Positions 35,174-43,533 of a stretch of DNA of 64,000 nt are shown piece by piece. The notes under the pieces were generated by a model that searched no databases, was not told the DNA's origin, and saw only the letters and a program-made list of their open reading frames with translations. A program made the translations under genes and the position numbers. This DNA is from JADJXV01 sp046328995 (GTDB lineage: Bacteria; Bacteroidota; Ignavibacteria; Kapaibacteriales; UBA961). The DNA is taken from NCBI GenBank assembly GCA_046328995.1, contig JAXLVN010000006.1, positions 186,001-250,000 of the forward strand. The letters run 5' to 3'. Numbering within the stretch: position 1 is the stretch's first letter; every line of letters starts with the position of its first letter.

Positions 35174-36379
35174 ATGCAGCAAATTATGAAGATACTCTTT
35201 GTTCGAACGGATTTTTATGGACCTCTCAAGACCGGCGGTTCATTTTCCCATATCAGCGGTTTTTTAGACGGATTGCAGGAGCTTGGTCACGAGGTGGCAC
35301 TCACGGCATCGGCCGAGACCTTCGAACCGAATCGCTATAAATTCCACCATATTCCCTATCCAAAATTATTCAATAATTTCCCGGAAATCCCTTCGATTGC
35401 CTATAATCGAACCCTCAAAAACGCCTTGCCGCTGATTATCCAAGCCGAGAAACCAACCTTTATTTATCAACGACATAGCGAATTTATCCACGCCACGACG
35501 ACGATTGCCCGAACGGCCGGCCTGCGGCTGATCTTAGAAGCCAACAACAGCGAGTGGTGGTGGAAACGCAACTGGGCAAAACTATTTTTTGACAAGCTCT
35601 TACGCCGGAGTGAAGAGGTGCAGTTTCAGGCAGCCGACGCCATTATGGTCGTGAGTGATGTGCTCAAGAACGACTTAGTTCGCTTGTTTGAATTAGATCC
35701 CGGCAAAATACACGTCAATCCCAATGGTGTCGATATCGAGCGATTTACCAACACCATCGATGCTCCGAAATTCTTCCAAACTCTTCCTGCTGCTCTCCAA
35801 TCACGCTGGCGCGGCAAAATCCTCTGCGGTTTCGTCGGCACTTTTGGCGAATGGCATGGCGTAGAAGTACTTGCGCGCTCGGTCAGCCACGCAGTTCGTG
35901 AGAATCCTGCACTGCATTTTATGCTCATCGGCGATGGGAAATTACGGGGAAGTGTCGAGAAAATACTTGCCGATAACGGAGTTTCGGACTTCGTGACGCT
36001 TCTCGGCACCGTACGGCATGACCTTGTGCCGTCGTACCTAGCTCTCTGTGAAATTCTCTTGAGTCCGCACACCGAAAACACCGACGGCACGGTCTTTTTC
36101 GGCTCGCCAACGAAATTATTCGAATACATGGGAATGGGCAAAGCGATTGTCGCATCAGGAGTTGGACAAATCAGCGACATCATCCGCGATGGCACCAACG
36201 GCGTCATTGTTCGTCAGCGGGACGAGCGCGACCTCGCCGATAAAATCTGCTCTCTCGCCCTCGACTTGCCGAAATGCCACGCTCTCGGCGCCGCCGCACG
36301 GCGAGATGCCGAAGACACGTACTCCTGGAAACACAACGCCCGCCGCGCGGTCGAGGTGTATGAGAATTTGCCCAAATAA
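35174..36379 (+). CDS. GT4-family glycosyltransferase
   Basis: 401 residues with two Rossmann domains. The N-terminal donor/acceptor start MKILFVRTDFYGPLKTGGSF is typical, so the ATG at 35186 may be the true start rather than 35174. The C-terminal domain has CGFVGTFGEWHGVEVL, a phosphate-binding strand, and SPTKLFEYMGMGKAIVASG, the family's E-x7-E-like motif. It should retain configuration and use a nucleotide sugar; acceptor unknown. It stands alone between a T9SS cargo gene and a cyclase gene. Given that T9SS cargo in some species is modified with A-LPS, a surface-glycan role is plausible but not shown. Confidence 0.9.
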   Translation: MQQIMKILFVRTDFYGPLKTGGSFSHISGFLDGLQELGHEVALTASAETFEPNRYKFHHIPYPKLFNNFPEIPSIAYNRTLKNALPLIIQAEKPTFIYQRHSEFIHATTTIARTAGLRLILEANNSEWWWKRNWAKLFFDKLLRRSEEVQFQAADAIMVVSDVLKNDLVRLFELDPGKIHVNPNGVDIERFTNTIDAPKFFQTLPAALQSRWRGKILCGFVGTFGEWHGVEVLARSVSHAVRENPALHFMLIGDGKLRGSVEKILADNGVSDFVTLLGTVRHDLVPSYLALCEILLSPHTENTDGTVFFGSPTKLFEYMGMGKAIVASGVGQISDIIRDGTNGVIVRQRDERDLADKICSLALDLPKCHALGAAARRDAEDTYSWKHNARRAVEVYENLPK

Positions 36380-36478
36380 TGAACTTGCATGTACTTAATT
36401 GAAATTCTTATCAGTTTCTGTAGTACGGTAAACTATCAATCCGAGAAAACATAATTTAGAATACCTGTATCTTCTTGA

Positions 36479-38413
36479 ATGATATTCATGCAAATCAATA
36501 TCCTCTACAGTCGTTTTTTCGTGAAGCATTTCCTCTGTGCTTCGCTCTTCCTCTTTGCTTGGCTTCCCAGCGAAGCACAACTGGGAAATATTGACAGTCC
36601 GGACAACACCATAAACACTGCAAAAGACGATACGAATAAAGTAAAAGCACTCATCGAACTGAGTAAAAATTATTTTTCGACAGAGCCATCTCTGGCAATG
36701 AAATATGCTGTTGATGCAAAAGTACTTGCTGAAAAATTACACTATCCGTGGGGAATGGGATATGCGCTCAAAAATATCGGGCTCATTTATAATACGAAGG
36801 GTAATTATGTAGATGCGCTTCAGACATGGCAACAGGCGTTGGACGTTTTTGAAGCCAATTCTATAAAAGTTGGCGTGTCAAACATGCTCAATAATATTGG
36901 GTCAATATATTTCAATAAAAGCGATGAAACAAAAGCACTTGATTATTACTTGCGATCACTTACAATTGCAGAAGAGATTAAAGATACATTGAGAATTGCA
37001 ACCGCTCTTATTAACATCGGTGCACTCTATGGTAACAAAAAAGCAACCTATTCGACGGCAATCGACTACTACCGTCAGGCGCTTCCATTCAGCAAAGCCA
37101 CCGGCAACCTTGAGTCCGTCGGTATTTGCATGATGAATATTGGTGAGATATTTTTCAAATGGGACAAAAGTGATTCTGCGCTTGCCTATATGCAATTTGC
37201 GCTTAAAGCTTCGGAGGGAACAACGAATATCCCGTACTCACTCAACAGTATTGGTAAAGTCTATCAAAAACAACATGAATATCCACTGGCTATCCGCTAC
37301 CACCGGCTCGCCTATGACTCGGCTCAAAAGCTCGATTCCAAGCTCGATATGGCACAAGCAGTGGTAGAATTAGCAAAGACTTACCAAGCGACTCATGAAT
37401 ATAAACTTGCCCTGGGGTTCTACGAAAAAGCCGAAAAACTACTCCTTGAGCTCGGCGCAGATGCATCGTATGACCTCAAAGATACCTACGATGGTATGAC
37501 TGCCTCCTATTCTGCACTTGCTGATTATCCAAATGCCTTTAAATATCAAAAGTTACTGCTTGCAATAAAGGATTCTCTTTATAATATAGACGTGGACAAA
37601 AAACTTGGTACCAAGCTCTTTGCCTTCGAAATTGACAAAAAACAGGGCGAAATTAATCATCAACAAGAGCTCATTTCTCAGCAAGCATTCGTTCGTAATG
37701 CATTACTTGGAGGATTCGTCACTGTCCTCCTTTTTGCAGGAATATTTTTTAAACAGCGTAACCGAATCGGTACGGAGAAAAAACGCAGCGATGCGTTATT
37801 ACTCAATATTTTACCCGAAGAAATTGCTGAAGAACTCAAAGTAACCGGATCGGCATCTGCGAAGAATTTTGACAATGTAACGGTAATGCTTACTGATTTC
37901 AAAGCATTCACTACCGTGAGCGAACTCCTTACACCACAAGAATTAGTCAACGAGTTACATGCATGTTTTTCAGCATTCGATGAAATAATACAGAAGCACC
38001 ATATTGAGAAAATTAAAACCGTCGGCGATGCATACCTCGCAATTTGCGGACTGCCTGCGCCGAATGAAAAGCACGCAGAACATATCATCAATGCAGCACT
38101 CGAAATCAGAGATTTTATGCTCGCTCGCAGACAGAAGTACGGTGAAAAATCCTTCGAAGTCAGAATCGGTATCAATAGCGGAAATGTCGTTGCCGGTATT
38201 GTCGGCGTCAAGAAATTCGCCTATGATATTTGGGGAGATACCGTGAATATTGCCGCACGTATGGAGCAAAATAGCGAAGGAGGGAAAATTAACATTTCAG
38301 AGACAACCCACCAGCTTGTACAAAACCTCTATCACTTCGACTACCGTGGTGAAATTGACGCCAAAAATAAAGGTCAATTGAAAATGTATTATGTAACTGA
38401 CAAAGCTGCGTAA
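36479..38413 (+). CDS. class III adenylate cyclase with extracytoplasmic TPR sensor
   Basis: 644 residues: signal peptide or signal anchor (FLCASLFLFAWLPSEAQ), about eight TPR units (~45-370, for example ALKNIGLIYNTKGNYVDALQ), one transmembrane helix (~404-424), and a cytosolic class III cyclase domain (~464-630). Metal-binding Asp is in VTVMLTDFKAFT; the purine-specifying Lys in EKIKTVGDAYLAICG; the second Asp in AYDIWGDTVN; transition-state Asn and Arg in VNIAARME. Lys plus Asp indicates ATP rather than GTP, so the product is expected to be cAMP. TPR-cyclases of this layout are common in Bacteroidota and Ignavibacteria. The signal sensed is unknown and no CRP-type regulator is adjacent. Confidence 0.92.
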   Translation: MIFMQINILYSRFFVKHFLCASLFLFAWLPSEAQLGNIDSPDNTINTAKDDTNKVKALIELSKNYFSTEPSLAMKYAVDAKVLAEKLHYPWGMGYALKNIGLIYNTKGNYVDALQTWQQALDVFEANSIKVGVSNMLNNIGSIYFNKSDETKALDYYLRSLTIAEEIKDTLRIATALINIGALYGNKKATYSTAIDYYRQALPFSKATGNLESVGICMMNIGEIFFKWDKSDSALAYMQFALKASEGTTNIPYSLNSIGKVYQKQHEYPLAIRYHRLAYDSAQKLDSKLDMAQAVVELAKTYQATHEYKLALGFYEKAEKLLLELGADASYDLKDTYDGMTASYSALADYPNAFKYQKLLLAIKDSLYNIDVDKKLGTKLFAFEIDKKQGEINHQQELISQQAFVRNALLGGFVTVLLFAGIFFKQRNRIGTEKKRSDALLLNILPEEIAEELKVTGSASAKNFDNVTVMLTDFKAFTTVSELLTPQELVNELHACFSAFDEIIQKHHIEKIKTVGDAYLAICGLPAPNEKHAEHIINAALEIRDFMLARRQKYGEKSFEVRIGINSGNVVAGIVGVKKFAYDIWGDTVNIAARMEQNSEGGKINISETTHQLVQNLYHFDYRGEIDAKNKGQLKMYYVTDKAA

Positions 38414-38472
38414 ACTAATTCTAATAGAGATATAAATTTAGAAGTAACGTATTTATAAATAAATTAAAACGC

Positions 38473-38582
38473 TGTCATTCTGAACCCTTCCTAGGGTGAA
38501 GAATCGAAACTTGCTGAACGGTCATACTCTTACGCCATCATCACGTTTCGATTCTTCAGTCGAAGACTCCTTCAGAATGACA
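38473..38582. repeat. 110-bp interspersed repeat with terminal inverted repeats, copy 1
   Basis: Begins TGTCATTCTGAA and ends with the perfect reverse complement TTCAGAATGACA. Inside lies a second inverted pair, GAAGAATCG/CGATTCTTC. A copy of exactly the same length sits at 61737-61846; outer ~35 bp on each side are nearly identical while the centre differs. No coding capacity. Confidence 0.9.
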
Positions 38583-38631
38583 TACTTTTTAATCTATTCT
38601 CGTATAATCAATAAACTACAGATTAATTGCA

Positions 38632-39552
38632 ATGTCCCTCTTTACTGAAATAACAGCCCTGCCGACCGAACAAAACAACCCGGCAAGCGCGCTTATCGAC
38701 ACCTATTCTACCGTTGAAATCCTTGAGTGTATCAATGATCAAGACACACTTGTCGCGCCCGCTGTTCGATTGGTAATCCCCCAAATCACACAAGCCGTCG
38801 ATGCGCTCGTCGAACGCTTTCGCCGTGGCGGACGCCTCTTCTATGTCGGTGCCGGCACGAGCGGTCGTCTCGGTATTGTCGATGCCTCGGAATGTCCGCC
38901 TACGTTTGGTGTATCGGCGGAAATGGTGCAGGGAATCATTGCAGGCGGCACGCCGGCAATCTTCAAAGCGCAGGAAGGAGCCGAAGACTCCGAAGCAGCC
39001 GGCGCCGAAGAAATCCGCAACAGACATCTCACGCCTAATGATACAGTCTGCGGCATCGCCGCCTCGGGTCGAACGCCATTCGTACTCGGCGCATTGCGCG
39101 AAGCAAAGAACGCAGGTCTTTATACAATAATGGTTTCCACAAATACACCGGAGAATATTCTCAAGCTTGGAATAGAAGCGGATGTGATGATTTGCCCGAA
39201 TGTCGGACCGGAAGTGATTGCGGGTTCGACGCGGATGAAGTCCGGCACCGCCCAAAAATTAGTCCTCAATATGCTCACCACCGCCTCGATGATTCGCCTC
39301 GGCAAAACCCTCGGCAATGTGATGGTGGACGTGCAGCTCACCAATGCCAAGCTCGGTGAACGAGCCAAAAATATCATCATGACCCTCACCGGTGTGGATT
39401 ATTCCACCGCAGAAATCACGCTCAATGAAAGCAGCGGCAGCGTCAAAACCGCGCTCGTTATGATCCTTGGCAATACCTCTGCAGATGCAGCCCGATCCGC
39501 ACTCGTCGAAGCTCAGGGTTTTGTACGACATGCACTTGATATCTTGAAATAA
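38632..39552 (+). CDS. murQ: N-acetylmuramic acid 6-phosphate etherase
   Basis: 306 residues. Removes the lactyl ether from MurNAc-6-phosphate to give GlcNAc-6-phosphate and D-lactate in cell-wall recycling. A SIS domain is evident (YVGAGTSGRLGIVDASECPP), together with the catalytic-Glu region QEGAEDSEAAGA and the family signature SGTAQKLVLNMLTTASMIRL. It is alone: no PTS, AnmK or NagZ gene adjoins it. It may use fragments released by transglycosylases such as the LysM enzyme in this window. A 110-bp interspersed repeat lies 50 nt upstream. Its TAA stop overlaps an ATG (TAATG) of a possible short frame. Confidence 0.95.
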   Translation: MSLFTEITALPTEQNNPASALIDTYSTVEILECINDQDTLVAPAVRLVIPQITQAVDALVERFRRGGRLFYVGAGTSGRLGIVDASECPPTFGVSAEMVQGIIAGGTPAIFKAQEGAEDSEAAGAEEIRNRHLTPNDTVCGIAASGRTPFVLGALREAKNAGLYTIMVSTNTPENILKLGIEADVMICPNVGPEVIAGSTRMKSGTAQKLVLNMLTTASMIRLGKTLGNVMVDVQLTNAKLGERAKNIIMTLTGVDYSTAEITLNESSGSVKTALVMILGNTSADAARSALVEAQGFVRHALDILK

Positions 39553-39707
39553 TGCAATGGGTTCGGTTGCTTACATTCCACACCGACGAAAAGAATTTTA
39601 ACGCAACAGGCGCAATCGGCGCGAGAGCACGCAAACAGATTGAAATTGGCAGAACATACAAAGACCCGACTGGTTTTCTTCAACCTGTCGGGTCTTGCTA
39701 TTTTTGA
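39552..39707 (+). CDS. possible 51-residue frame coupled to murQ (doubtful)
   Basis: An ATG overlaps the murQ stop (TAATG) and opens 51 codons ending at TGA 39705-39707. The product (MQWVRLLTFHTDEKNFNATG ...) shows no recognised family. Its last 15 codons coincide with the terminator hairpin at 39661-39696, which argues against a real gene. Listed because of the coupling geometry only. Confidence 0.2.
   Translation: MQWVRLLTFHTDEKNFNATGAIGARARKQIEIGRTYKDPTGFLQPVGSCYF
39661..39705 (+). terminator. intrinsic terminator after murQ
   Basis: Perfect 10-bp stem AAGACCCGAC/GTCGGGTCTT with a 16-nt loop that can itself pair GGTT/AACC, followed by GCTATTTTT. Confidence 0.75.
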
Positions 39708-39810
39708 CCTCACCTGCCTCCTCCTCCAGCTGAAGCTGTAGTCTATTCAGTAAGATTCACATTTCTTACCACTTACCACTTACGACTAAAAAACTTACCA
39801 CTTACGACTA

Positions 39811-41949
39811 CTACTCCTGCCAATTCCGCAGAATCTCAATCTGCACCGTTCGGCTGAGGAACCTGCTTTCGGGTAGGGAGTGTGAACTTATCCCGGGTGG
39901 GAAACGCGATGAACCGACTCCTTCATTGCGGGTAATGGTTGCATTGCGCTTGATGGTCTTGATGTACTCAGCCACGGCATTTGCGCGGTTGGTCGCGAGG
40001 CGGTTGTTGAGGTCTTGCTCGCCCAGATTATCGGTATAGCCGACGACGCTGATCGTGGCTTCGTCATCCAAGTCCTGCACGAATTTTTTGATAGCTGCCC
40101 GCGCGCTGCGGTTGAGCTTGTCTTTCAACACTTCAAAGTGCATAAGTGAAAGGCGTTCAACAGCTTGGCGGATAGTATCGCGAACGACCGGGATATCCGT
40201 CGTTTGTTCGTCGGAGAGTCCATTGCCGTCGGTGAGCGAGTACTGCACGTCGAGAGAAGAGAGGTCGCCGTTTTGCATCGCACGGGACTCTTCATCGGTA
40301 AAGGTATGCTTCACATTGCGAAGACTCGTTGTGCCGGATTCGCCAAAGAATTTCTTACGGTTGTACTCGCCGCTCATCTTCCAGGCAGTGATATTTTGGC
40401 GGGTACTGCCGGCGACATCTGCCTCGATGGTTTGCGGGATAACGTCGGTAATTTCGATATACCGTGTGCGGAGCATCGGCGCGAGTAATTCATCATCATC
40501 AGAGTCAATTTCCACGCGACGGTTTTCCTCGTATCCTTCTTCGGAGGCGGAGGTCGTCGGCGATTCAGGTGCACATTTTCGCGATGAATTAGTAATTTTG
40601 ATACGTTTTTCCTCCACACCCCAAATCGTTACTAGATATTCCTTTACTCTACTTGCGCGCTTTTCGGCGAGTTCGCAGTCGGAATTCTCGGTCGTCGGAT
40701 CGGACGTACCATGAAGCGTGATTCTCGTTCGCGGGAATTGCCCCATCCGCTCGCCGATAATATTGAGAATATCCTTGTGCTGAATAAGTGGACTCGGCGT
40801 TAATTTCTCACCCGAAAATCCATCCGGCGAGGTCACCTGATGATACCGCGCCGGGAGTTCGGCGGAATTCGCGTCAAAAAACACAAACGGCAGCATTGGA
40901 AAACCCTCCGTCACGAATTTTCCGCGCACTGTTATATTCTCAAGCGCTGTTTTCTCGCCACTTGTCGCCACGCCGTAGAGCGCAAGCTTGGCCGTCGGCG
41001 GCTTCGGCGGTGGAGGTGGCTCGGCTCCAATAATCGACGTATCGGTGCGACGGGACGTCTCGGAGATAATTTTCACATCTTCCGTCTCCCGGGTTTCGAT
41101 ATTAACTGTCGTCTTGCCAATCGAGAAATGATTGCCGACAATCGCGGGATTTTTCACGGTAATGGTATCAATTCTCTCTTCTTTCGTGCGCTCTTCGGGC
41201 TTGACAACGCCCATGCCGAACCTCAGCGACACGCCTAACGCAAGGATCGTTTGTTTCCAATCGGAGGTAGTAATAATCGACGAGAGTGGCAGCGAACCCG
41301 ACAGTTCGGGAGCGAGAATTATTTTTTTTGACAATTGAATATCGTAGCCAATTCCCGCTGTGAGAGCAAGTTGCGTGGATGATGCGCCGGCGATGGATTG
41401 TTCGGGAAAGAAGGAGGTATCGCGTCGATTATTCCCAAAGGTCACATTCGACGGAGCGAGAATTTCGGAGGAGGAGTTCCATGTGGGGGACATCATTAGT
41501 CCGAGTGAACCTCCTCCAAAGATGCGGAAGTCGCCCAATCGGTAATTGAGTAAGAGGTCGGAGTGGAGCATCGGAAGTGTAGCATCGAGATTATGCGAGC
41601 GAACGAGGGGGACAATCGCACCGGTTTCGTCTTTGGTGAGCGCGCGGGAGTCGGTCGTGGTCATGAGCACGGAATTCAGGAAATAATTCGAGCGGATGAG
41701 GAGTCCGAATTTCTGTGACATCCGCCAGTCGAGCGACGCGCCGAACATCATGCCGCCGCCATTACCGGAGGTGTATTGCGGGCAAGCCGGGTCATTCAAA
41801 CATTGAAGTGTGCCATCGGTCGTGTGCAGTCCGAGCCCATAGCCGGCGCCGAAGCCAAGCCACACAGGAATACGTGCCTGCGCAACAGCCTGCATATTCA
41901 AGGAAATAAAAAGAACACACGTAAAAAGTAACGAGCGAAAGAGTGCCAT
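39811..41949 (-). CDS. outer-membrane protein with two OmpA-like domains
   Basis: 712 residues. A signal peptide (SLLFTCVLFISLNMQAVAQA) is followed by an N-terminal region resembling an eight-strand barrel (~25-260, GFGAGYGLGL, GASLDWRMSQKFGLLIRSNY). After a Glu/Thr-rich linker with PPPPKPP come a first OmpA-like domain (~385-490; LHGTSDPTTENSDCELAEKR) and, after a beta-rich spacer, a second at the C-terminus (~610-712; VVGYTDNLGEQDLNNRLATN). Two peptidoglycan-binding OmpA domains on one chain are uncommon. Its role is probably structural, tying outer membrane to cell wall (inference). Two 17-bp direct repeats lie immediately beyond the stop codon. Confidence 0.85.
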   Translation of the reverse strand: MALFRSLLFTCVLFISLNMQAVAQARIPVWLGFGAGYGLGLHTTDGTLQCLNDPACPQYTSGNGGGMMFGASLDWRMSQKFGLLIRSNYFLNSVLMTTTDSRALTKDETGAIVPLVRSHNLDATLPMLHSDLLLNYRLGDFRIFGGGSLGLMMSPTWNSSSEILAPSNVTFGNNRRDTSFFPEQSIAGASSTQLALTAGIGYDIQLSKKIILAPELSGSLPLSSIITTSDWKQTILALGVSLRFGMGVVKPEERTKEERIDTITVKNPAIVGNHFSIGKTTVNIETRETEDVKIISETSRRTDTSIIGAEPPPPPKPPTAKLALYGVATSGEKTALENITVRGKFVTEGFPMLPFVFFDANSAELPARYHQVTSPDGFSGEKLTPSPLIQHKDILNIIGERMGQFPRTRITLHGTSDPTTENSDCELAEKRASRVKEYLVTIWGVEEKRIKITNSSRKCAPESPTTSASEEGYEENRRVEIDSDDDELLAPMLRTRYIEITDVIPQTIEADVAGSTRQNITAWKMSGEYNRKKFFGESGTTSLRNVKHTFTDEESRAMQNGDLSSLDVQYSLTDGNGLSDEQTTDIPVVRDTIRQAVERLSLMHFEVLKDKLNRSARAAIKKFVQDLDDEATISVVGYTDNLGEQDLNNRLATNRANAVAEYIKTIKRNATITRNEGVGSSRFPPGISSHSLPESRFLSRTVQIEILRNWQE

Positions 41950-42294
41950 AATTGAGGTATTGAATCCCGGAAACCGACCGCAATATGCTGCAAAGATACC
42001 GCGGCGACGAATCTATAAGTACAAAAATAGGCATTCCTTTTCTTACTGAGAGTATCGCTCTGGAGTGATGCCCTCAGTTTTTTGGTATTGGAATATATGC
42101 TCATTAGCAAACCGAGGCGCTCGCAACGAAGCGAGGGGCTCGGAGGAGAACACACTATGTCATATTTTTCAGTATTTTTGTGCTCTAATTTCATGGATTT
42201 ATCGATGAAATTCCATCCTTTATCCTACGGTTTCGCATGGCGTAAGAATCTGCCGGGCGGGAATATTTAACAAATCTATACAGGAGCTACCCCT
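41950..42294. other. 345-nt divergent intergenic region before paaC
   Basis: No gene. Contains the -7 octamer at 42173-42180 and an 8-bp inverted repeat (AATTTCAT/ATGAAATT, 42187-42212) within the presumed paaC leader, a possible regulator site. Confidence 0.5.
42173..42180 (+). promoter_or_regulatory. -7 element of the paaC-paaD promoter
   Basis: TATTTTTG, identical to the HU -7 element, 114 nt before paaC. No TTG at 17-23 nt upstream. A dyad at 42187-42212 covers the expected transcription start and could be an operator. Confidence 0.4.
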
Positions 42295-43044
42295 ATGAAC
42301 AATCACATCAAAGACTTACTTTATCGTATGGCTGACGATTCGCTCGTTATTGGTCATCGTAATTCTGAGTGGACCGGCCTCGGACCGCTGCTTGAGGAAG
42401 ACATCGCTTTCTCGTCGATTGCGCAGGATAAAATTGGACATTCCCTTGCCTTATTCCAAATACTTCATACACTTGGCGAGTCCGAACCGGATACCGCAGC
42501 TTTTATGCGCAATGCCGAACAAATGCATTGCTGCCACTTAGTGGAATTACCGATCGGCGGCTATGACTTCAGCTTGATCCGCCATTTCCTCTTCGATACC
42601 GCCGAAATGATCCGCTATCAATTACTCGAAAAATCCTCCTTCCTACCGCTATCCTTACTTGCCAAAAAGGTTCGCGGTGAAATTAAGTATCATGTATTCC
42701 ACGCTAATACATGGGTCACACAGCTCGGCGCGCAAGGCAATGATGAAAGCCACAGCAAGATGCAAGCTGCCCTCGACTTCGCGTTTCCACTCGCGCTTGG
42801 GATGTTTGAGCCGTCAAAATTTGAACAGGAATTGATTGATGAAGGTGTGTTTGCGGGTGAACAAGAACTTCAGCGCCTGTGGATGGAGTCGATTACCGCG
42901 ACGCTTGCTAAAGCGACGCTTTCTATTCCTGAAAACTGCACACCTTCTTACGGTGGACGCTACGGTTCGCATACCGAACACTTACAGCCGCTTCTCGACG
43001 AAATGTCAGAAGTATTTGCCACTGATCCGGTTGCAGAATGGTAA
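42295..43044 (+). CDS. paaC: phenylacetyl-CoA epoxidase subunit PaaC
   Basis: 249 residues, the family length. Ferritin-like four-helix protein that pairs with the catalytic PaaA in the ring-1,2-epoxidation of phenylacetyl-CoA. Motifs: GHRNSEWTGLGPLLEEDIAF, AQDKIGHSLAL, and KKVRGEIKYHVFHANTWVTQ with the conserved Glu and His region, ending with the typical GRYGSHTEHL. PaaC is mainly structural and does not act without PaaA. Only paaD follows here (7-nt overlap); paaA, paaB and paaE are not in the window. A promoter-like -7 octamer and dyad lie upstream. Confidence 0.93.
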   Translation: MNNHIKDLLYRMADDSLVIGHRNSEWTGLGPLLEEDIAFSSIAQDKIGHSLALFQILHTLGESEPDTAAFMRNAEQMHCCHLVELPIGGYDFSLIRHFLFDTAEMIRYQLLEKSSFLPLSLLAKKVRGEIKYHVFHANTWVTQLGAQGNDESHSKMQAALDFAFPLALGMFEPSKFEQELIDEGVFAGEQELQRLWMESITATLAKATLSIPENCTPSYGGRYGSHTEHLQPLLDEMSEVFATDPVAEW

Positions 43045-43514
43045 CGCCCGATGACATCATCACGGCGCTGCACGACGTGCGTGACCCGGAAATTCCCGGC
43101 ATATCGGTCGTGGACTTAGGCGTCATTACCGACGTAACGGTATCGGACGCAGGAAAAGTAAACGTACAGATGACGCCGACCTTCGTTGGCTGTCCGGCAA
43201 TTGAAGTGATGAAGTCTGATGTACAAAAGCGACTTGCAGAATTCGGTGATGTGTCGGTGGTGGTGAATTTTGATATTCCGTGGGATTCGAATCGCATTAC
43301 CGAGCGCGGCTTGCTTGCCCTTAAAAAACACGGACTTGCACCGCCACCGCGGTATGAAGTAGAGTTTGAACTTGATATTCTGGAAAATATCGCCTGTCCA
43401 TTCTGCGGGAGTACCAATACCACCGTGCAGACGCCATTTGGTCCGACTCTGTGCCGTTCGATCCATTACTGCAACTCATGTTCGCAGGCATTTGAGCAGT
43501 TCAAGCCGTTGTAA
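43038..43514 (+). CDS. paaD: phenylacetate degradation protein PaaD (SufT/DUF59-like)
   Basis: 158 residues. The N-terminal DUF59 domain (LHDVRDPEIPGISVVDLGVI) is shared with iron-sulfur carrier/assembly proteins. A C-terminal zinc ribbon has two Cys pairs (CPFCGS and CRSIHYCNSC), the hallmark of PaaD. It is thought to help mature the iron or iron-sulfur centres of the PaaABCE epoxidase. Its start overlaps the paaC stop, so translation is coupled. Confidence 0.93.
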   Translation: MVTPDDIITALHDVRDPEIPGISVVDLGVITDVTVSDAGKVNVQMTPTFVGCPAIEVMKSDVQKRLAEFGDVSVVVNFDIPWDSNRITERGLLALKKHGLAPPPRYEVEFELDILENIACPFCGSTNTTVQTPFGPTLCRSIHYCNSCSQAFEQFKPL

Positions 43515-43533
43515 ACTATAGAGATTTTCTTAT

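Noticed and set aside
39772..39810. Two 17-bp direct repeats (CTTACCACTTACGACTA) abutting the stop codon of the double-OmpA gene
   Set aside because: Real, but too short and too simple to support a mobile element or binding site on their own.
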